Assembly (NCBI RefSeq): GCF_039975415.1
Contig: NZ_JBDWHD010000004.1
Origin: Ascidiaceihabitans sp039975415
Lineage (GTDB): Bacteria; Pseudomonadota; Alphaproteobacteria; Rhodobacterales; Rhodobacteraceae
DNA length: 64,000 nt
Reading direction: 5' to 3' (one strand)
Shown: piece after piece, positions 60,493-64,000 of the stretch
How positions within the stretch are numbered: position 1 is the stretch's first letter
Layout of the letters: the number at the start of each line of letters is the position of its first letter
The notes under the pieces: generated by a model
What the model was told of the DNA's origin: nothing
Databases searched by the model: none
Seen by the model: only the letters and a program-made list of their open reading frames with translations
Program-made: the position numbers and the translations under genes

Positions 60493-61617
60493 ATGTTGGA
60501 AAAGCCAGTGAACGAAGCGTCCTTTGCCGATGTGACGCCCCCCCGCCTTGAAATCCGCAATCTGCATCGCAGCTTTGAAGGCCGCGCAGTGGTGGATGAC
60601 GTGTCGCTGCGTGTTATGCCGGGGCAGGTGACGTGCCTGTTGGGGCCGTCCGGCTGCGGCAAATCCACAACGTTGCGCATGATTGCTGGCGTGGAAATGC
60701 AAGACAGCGGACAAATTTTTGTGGACGGCAAGCTGATTTGCGACACGGTGTTTCGGGTGCCACCCGAGCGGCGCGAGATCGGATTGATGTTTCAGGATTT
60801 TGCCCTGTTCCCGCATCTAAGCGTGGCCGACAACGTGGCATACGGTCTGAAAGGCTCCAAGGCCGACAAACGCGCCCGGGTTGAGGAATTATTGGTGCGT
60901 GTGGACCTGTTGCGCTTTATCGATGGATATCCGCATCAGCTTTCGGGTGGGGAACAGCAACGTGTGGCTTTGGCCCGCGCCTTGGCCCCCAAACCGCGTA
61001 TCATGCTGATGGATGAGCCGTTTTCGGGCCTTGATAATCGCCTGCGTGATGGCATTCGCGATGAGACACTGGCGATTTTGAAAGAAGAAGACACAGCTGT
61101 TTTGCTGGTCACCCACGAACCGGACGAAGCTATGCGAATGGCCGATGAGATCGCGTTGATGCGCGACGGCAAGATTGTGCAGCAGGGTGCACCCTACAAT
61201 GTGTACACGCGCCCCATTGACCGTGCCTCTGTTGCGTTTTTCTCGGATGCGAACATGCTTACTGCCACGGTCGAGGGGGCGCTGGCGATGACACCGTTTG
61301 GTCGCTTTCTGGCCCCTGGTGTGCCGGATGGTACGGCCGTGGATATCGTCTTTCGCCCCCAGCATCTGCGTATTGATTTTGACCGCGCGGGCCAAGGCCC
61401 TGTGCCCACGCCTGTAGACGGAACACCCGCGCGCGCGGTGGTGGAACGTGCGCGTTTCATGGGCAACGAAAGTCTGGTGGAATTCCGTCTGGATCACGAT
61501 GGTTCTATCATGAAAGCCACAGTACCGGCGGTGTTTTTGCCCGCCAAGGGCAAAGCCATGTGGCTGACGATCCGGCGTGACCGGTGTTTTGTTTTTCCAT
61601 CTGAAGGGGGCGCGTGA
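60493..61617 (+). CDS. ABC transporter ATP-binding protein with TOBE-like C-terminus
   Basis: 374 residues. Walker A GPSGCGKST (about 52-60), Q-loop FQDFALFP, signature LSGGEQQRVALARAL, Walker B RIMLMDEPFSGLD and H-loop LVTHEPDEAMRMAD are complete. The C-terminal about 120 residues (VDIVFRPQHLRIDF and after) resemble a TOBE domain of importers for iron or small solutes. No permease or binding protein is adjacent, which is odd for an importer; the nearest membrane protein is the SSS symporter. Its stop overlaps the next start (TGATG). Confidence 0.9.
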   Translation: MLEKPVNEASFADVTPPRLEIRNLHRSFEGRAVVDDVSLRVMPGQVTCLLGPSGCGKSTTLRMIAGVEMQDSGQIFVDGKLICDTVFRVPPERREIGLMFQDFALFPHLSVADNVAYGLKGSKADKRARVEELLVRVDLLRFIDGYPHQLSGGEQQRVALARALAPKPRIMLMDEPFSGLDNRLRDGIRDETLAILKEEDTAVLLVTHEPDEAMRMADEIALMRDGKIVQQGAPYNVYTRPIDRASVAFFSDANMLTATVEGALAMTPFGRFLAPGVPDGTAVDIVFRPQHLRIDFDRAGQGPVPTPVDGTPARAVVERARFMGNESLVEFRLDHDGSIMKATVPAVFLPAKGKAMWLTIRRDRCFVFPSEGGA

Positions 61618-61964
61618 TGCGGCTTTTGACTGAGTTTGGCATGGGCACGTCCCTGCGTCGTGGCGATTACACCCAAGCGGCCAAGCGCGCTGTGCAAGAC
61701 GCGCTGTGGCACAATTCGATCAATCTGGCAGAGCTGTTTGGCTTTGATAAAGCCGCCATGCGGATCACCGTTGAAATTGGCGTGCAAAAACCTGATTTGG
61801 TGGATGTTGAAGCCGTCGCAGAGGTGTTTCCCTACGGTTCAACCACCTTCAAGGTCCACAAAGGCGGCCTTGATGTCCCGCGCCCTGACGGGGACGGAAA
61901 CCCCACCATAATGGCCAATGTTGCCCTGTCTGTGGCCTTTGACATGGAGAAAGCCGATGACTGA
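61617..61964 (+). CDS. Lin0512 family protein (first of pair)
   Basis: 115 residues. TEFGMGTSLRRGDYTQAAKRAVQDALWHNSI (core GMGTSLRRGDYTQAAKRAVQ, about 9-28) is the diagnostic N-terminus of the small Lin0512 proteins of unknown function; the C-terminus TIMANVALSVAF matches the last strand. A soluble alpha/beta fold, probably oligomeric. The start is overlapped with the ABC ATPase stop. Paralogous to the next gene. Confidence 0.82.
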   Translation: MRLLTEFGMGTSLRRGDYTQAAKRAVQDALWHNSINLAELFGFDKAAMRITVEIGVQKPDLVDVEAVAEVFPYGSTTFKVHKGGLDVPRPDGDGNPTIMANVALSVAFDMEKADD

Positions 61965-62328
61965 TCAAATTGAACAGCGGGTGATTATCGAAATGGGCAT
62001 GGGCAATGATTTGCACGGTCAGGATTACACCAAAGCAGCAGCCCGTGCGATCGAAGATGCGTTTCGCCATTCGTCGCTGCCATTGTTCGGTGCGCTTGAG
62101 TTGTCCCATGATGCAATGCGTGTGCAGGTGACAGTTGGTGTACAGGAACCCGACAAGCTGGATATGGACGTGTTGACTGCGAAACTGCCACGCGGCCGTG
62201 CTGAAGTGCGGGCTGTATTTGGTGGTATGAATGTGGTGTCTGATGAAGGGGCAGATACAATTGTGATTGCCCAAGCGGCTGTCGAGGCATTCCTGCCGCC
62301 CCAGACTGGGTGGCGGTTGAAAGGGTAG
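61957..62328 (+). CDS. Lin0512 family protein (second of pair)
   Basis: 123 residues from ATG 61957, overlapping the first Lin0512 gene by eight bases. IIEMGMGNDLHGQDYTKAAARAIEDAF (core GMGNDLHGQDYTKAAARAIE) aligns with the first copy, and the C-terminal TIVIAQAAVEAFLP with its end. The adjacent, co-translated paralogues probably form a mixed ring. Function unknown; co-occurrence with the ABC ATPase is the best clue. Confidence 0.82.
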   Translation: MTDQIEQRVIIEMGMGNDLHGQDYTKAAARAIEDAFRHSSLPLFGALELSHDAMRVQVTVGVQEPDKLDMDVLTAKLPRGRAEVRAVFGGMNVVSDEGADTIVIAQAAVEAFLPPQTGWRLKG

Positions 62329-62362
62329 GGCGGTTCCGCTTTAAGAGGAACAGAGGTATTTT

Positions 62363-62908
62363 ATGAAATTCATTCACGCATTTCTTGTTGTTCTTTTGAT
62401 GCAGGTGCCCGCCGGTGTCGCCCAAGCGCAAGCGCGCCTGACAGTGCCATTGGATGGATCGTTTCAATTTTTTGTTTCGGGGCAAAAGACGGGTAAAGTG
62501 TCCGTTGATAACGCAGCAACTGCTGTTTTTTTCAAAGTGATGACGCACAAAGGCCGCACCTATGTTTGTGGCGCTTTCAAAACCCAATATCCCTATTTAC
62601 GCAATTTTCTGGACCAAAGCAGGCTGGTGGCCCAAGACGGTACCATCATGCGTCGTGATCTGGGGTATTTTACAGATGTGACGTACAAAGTGACGAGTGC
62701 CGAAGTCGATGCACTGGTAAAATCCAAAGATTGGCGGGTTCACAATGCCCAGTTGCGCAAGTTGCGGTTTGAAAAGAACAGATTTGGCGACCTTCAAGGC
62801 AAACCGGTGAAATGTAGACGTAGCGCCAAAGCCTGGCAGCCGGATTTTGCGACGTCTGTGTACCGCCTTGATCTGCCTGACCGTGTGAGCATCACAAGAC
62901 TTGAGTGA
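62363..62908 (+). CDS. Secreted hypothetical protein
   Basis: 181 residues with a typical signal peptide, MKFIHAFLVVLLMQVPAGVA, cleaved after Ala-Gln-Ala near residue 23. Two Cys in the mature part (RTYVCGAFKT and KPVKCRRSAKAW), which may form a disulfide. Mixed alpha/beta by eye, no known domain. AGAGGAACAGAGG precedes the ATG. Convergent with the WYL regulator, with two bases between the stops. Confidence 0.75.
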   Translation: MKFIHAFLVVLLMQVPAGVAQAQARLTVPLDGSFQFFVSGQKTGKVSVDNAATAVFFKVMTHKGRTYVCGAFKTQYPYLRNFLDQSRLVAQDGTIMRRDLGYFTDVTYKVTSAEVDALVKSKDWRVHNAQLRKLRFEKNRFGDLQGKPVKCRRSAKAWQPDFATSVYRLDLPDRVSITRLE

Positions 62909-62910
62909 TC

Positions 62911-63576
62911 CTAGGCTGTGTAGTCGTCCAAGCGTTTGCCAGGTTCGTCCACAAACAATTCCGGCAAAGCATCTGCCGATTGGATCAGATCGACGCGGAA
63001 CACGCGGAAGGCATCGCGGGTTTCGCACCACGCGGTCAGGCTCCAGATCCGTCCCCAATATTCTAGGTGCAGCGGGCGGATTTTCCGTGTTGTGATGCGG
63101 TCGCCTTTTGAATGGTAGGTGATGCGCAGCTTTTGGCGGGCTTTGATTGCTGTGCGCAGGGTTGCCATGTGGGAAAATCCGCGTGCGGCGTCGGCAAAAG
63201 GGTAGCTTGCGAATTTCCAAAGGTCGGAATCCGCAATTCCCCGTTCTGGCAGCATCGCGTCCACTTTTTCGGCCAGTGTTTCGGCAGCAGCCTTAAGATC
63301 AGGATCCGCAGCCTCGGCCACAATTGCTATTCCCAGGTTCAGGGCTTCAAGCTCTGACGGGGTCAGCGTGAGCGGGGGCAGGGTGACGGCAGGGCTGATT
63401 TTGTACCCCACGCCACGCGTCCCTTCGATGGGCACGCCGGATGCCATCAGCGTGTCCATATCGCGGTAAACTGTGCGTAAAGACACATCCAATTTTTGCG
63501 CTATGTCTTTTGCGCGGTGCAGGTTCCCATCGCGCAGGATTTGCATGGCATCGAACAGGCGGTCAGAGCGGCGCAT
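62911..63576 (-). CDS. HTH/WYL-domain transcriptional regulator, YafY-like
   Basis: 221 residues. N-terminal winged helix-turn-helix (about 1-60) with ADIAQKLDVSLRTVYRDMDTL-like segment (core KLDVSLRTVYRDMDTL), then the WYL-type region RKIRPLHLEYWGRIWSLTAW (core PLHLEYWGRIWSL) and the C-terminal extension of the YafY group. WYL domains sense ligands such as nucleic acids or small molecules. Target unknown; it is divergent from the region before tatA. Confidence 0.88.
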   Translation of the reverse strand: MRRSDRLFDAMQILRDGNLHRAKDIAQKLDVSLRTVYRDMDTLMASGVPIEGTRGVGYKISPAVTLPPLTLTPSELEALNLGIAIVAEAADPDLKAAAETLAEKVDAMLPERGIADSDLWKFASYPFADAARGFSHMATLRTAIKARQKLRITYHSKGDRITTRKIRPLHLEYWGRIWSLTAWCETRDAFRVFRVDLIQSADALPELFVDEPGKRLDDYTA

Positions 63577-63939
63577 GGGAATGCCTTTGTGATGCGTTTT
63601 TCCAAAACGGTCGCGTGATGTTCGATCTTGGACAGGGGGCTCTGCCCCCTACGCCTGTTCCAGGCGACCCCCGGGATATTTTTGGCAAGAAGAAACCCAA
63701 GCCGTGTCGTGTGTGTGTTGGTTTGTGATGCCGTGTGTGGGCCATTGAGCCTCTGTTTGAAGGATATCCAACTGCCATTAAACTGTCAGTTGTTGTAAAT
63801 GTCCAATGGAATGGCGTGAAATTTTTCCTACAGAATTGCATTCTGGCGCTTTGGCGCTTTCCATGACCGCCGCACTGCGATTACGTCCTTGGAAAAATCA
63901 CGAGCGCATCTGATGTGCGTCCATTGGGAGAATTACAAA
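63577..63939. other. Intergenic region between WYL regulator and tatA
   Basis: 363 bases with no convincing gene. The left part holds the GC-rich hairpin repeat described separately; the right part is AT-richer and must contain the tatA promoter. No clear -35/-10 pair was picked out. GGGAG (63926-63930) precedes the tatA ATG. Confidence 0.5.
63634..63697. repeat. GC-rich hairpin repeat of Rhodobacterales type
   Basis: AGGGGGC-TCT-GCCCCCT (63634-63650) is a perfect seven-base-pair hairpin, followed by CCCCCGGGATATTTTTGGCA and an A/G tail (AAGAAGAA). Similar hairpins with a CCGG-ATATTTTTGG tail are common between genes in Rhodobacterales genomes; this is from memory. It may be a mobile or terminator-like element. 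Confidence 0.6.
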
Positions 63940-64000
63940 ATGTTGAACAATATCGGCCTTCCGGGCATCCTGCTTATCGCTATCGTTGTTTTGGTCCTGT
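63940..64000 (+). CDS. tatA: Sec-independent protein translocase subunit TatA, start only
   Basis: The last 61 bases of the window encode MLNNIGLPGILLIAIVVLVL, the amphipathic-free N-terminal membrane helix usual for TatA/E in alphaproteobacteria. TatA forms the pore complex that exports folded proteins with twin-arginine signals. The rest lies outside the window; tatB and tatC would be expected downstream. Confidence 0.75.
   Translation, partial: MLNNIGLPGILLIAIVVLVL

Noticed and set aside
1..64000. tRNA, rRNA, CRISPR array, prophage, transposase or integrase
   Set aside because: None was recognised on either strand by eye; a covariance-model scan could still find a small RNA.

Overview
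The window looks like a chromosomal segment of an alphaproteobacterium of the Rhodobacteraceae (marine Roseobacter group). The clearest signs are a fourteen-gene complex I operon (nuoA-N) in the Rhodobacterales arrangement, with small DUF5333/DUF5337-type genes between the subunits and a NuoE with a long C-terminal extension. Further signs are the nuoN-birA-coaX-rnj order, a leucine-degradation operon with embedded glutathione transferase genes, a Roseobacter-type Hint-domain protein, and a GC-rich hairpin repeat near the right edge that resembles intergenic repeats of this family. This placement comes from gene content read by eye; no database search was run. No rRNA, tRNA, CRISPR array, transposase, integrase or phage gene was seen.

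Layout. 1-2046: two tandem M20 amidohydrolases, the first cut by the window edge. 2086-5398 (minus): a glycosyltransferase, waaA and moaA, closely packed. 5485-11098: a lipoprotein, a redoxin, an AlkD-like protein with a PNPOx-fold protein, then glmU-glmS. 11239-13191: a HAD phosphatase and a DegT-type aminotransferase with a strong terminator. 13267-13541: a decayed PNPOx-family pseudogene. 13746-23900: the leucine-catabolism operon (ivd, small membrane protein, acyl-CoA synthetase, mccB, WapI-like protein, mccA, two GSTs, hmgL, methylglutaconyl-CoA hydratase), preceded by a palindrome that looks like a TetR-type operator. 24649-46245: the nuo operon. 46285-49491: birA, coaX and rnj, closed by a bidirectional terminator. 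49571-54556 (minus): a DEAD-box helicase, a glycosyltransferase, a conserved hypothetical gene and prfC. 54714-63576: mixed genes, including a RidA protein, a GNAT enzyme, a Hint protein, an SDR, an AlkD-like protein with a C-terminal beta domain, an SSS symporter with an orphan ABC ATPase and two Lin0512 proteins, a secreted protein and a WYL regulator. The last 61 bases are the start of tatA.

The genes fit together as follows. The ivd-to-hmgL operon would convert isovaleryl-CoA to acetoacetate and acetyl-CoA. Its biotin enzyme MccA would be charged by the BirA encoded after nuoN, and reducing equivalents would feed complex I. GlmS and GlmU supply UDP-GlcNAc for peptidoglycan and lipid A, and WaaA and the adjacent glycosyltransferase act on lipopolysaccharide.

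The most unusual part is the nuo operon, which carries at least a dozen extra genes. Two PAPS-type sulfotransferases flanking a 57-residue membrane protein are inserted between nuoC and nuoD with stop/start overlaps. A helix-hairpin-helix-like domain occurs both at the end of NuoE and in the next gene. Several secreted or lipoprotein genes, including two DUF5333 copies, lie around nuoF, nuoG and nuoH. Two unlisted mini-ORFs (27 and 47 codons) sit exactly between neighbouring genes through overlapping stop/start codons.
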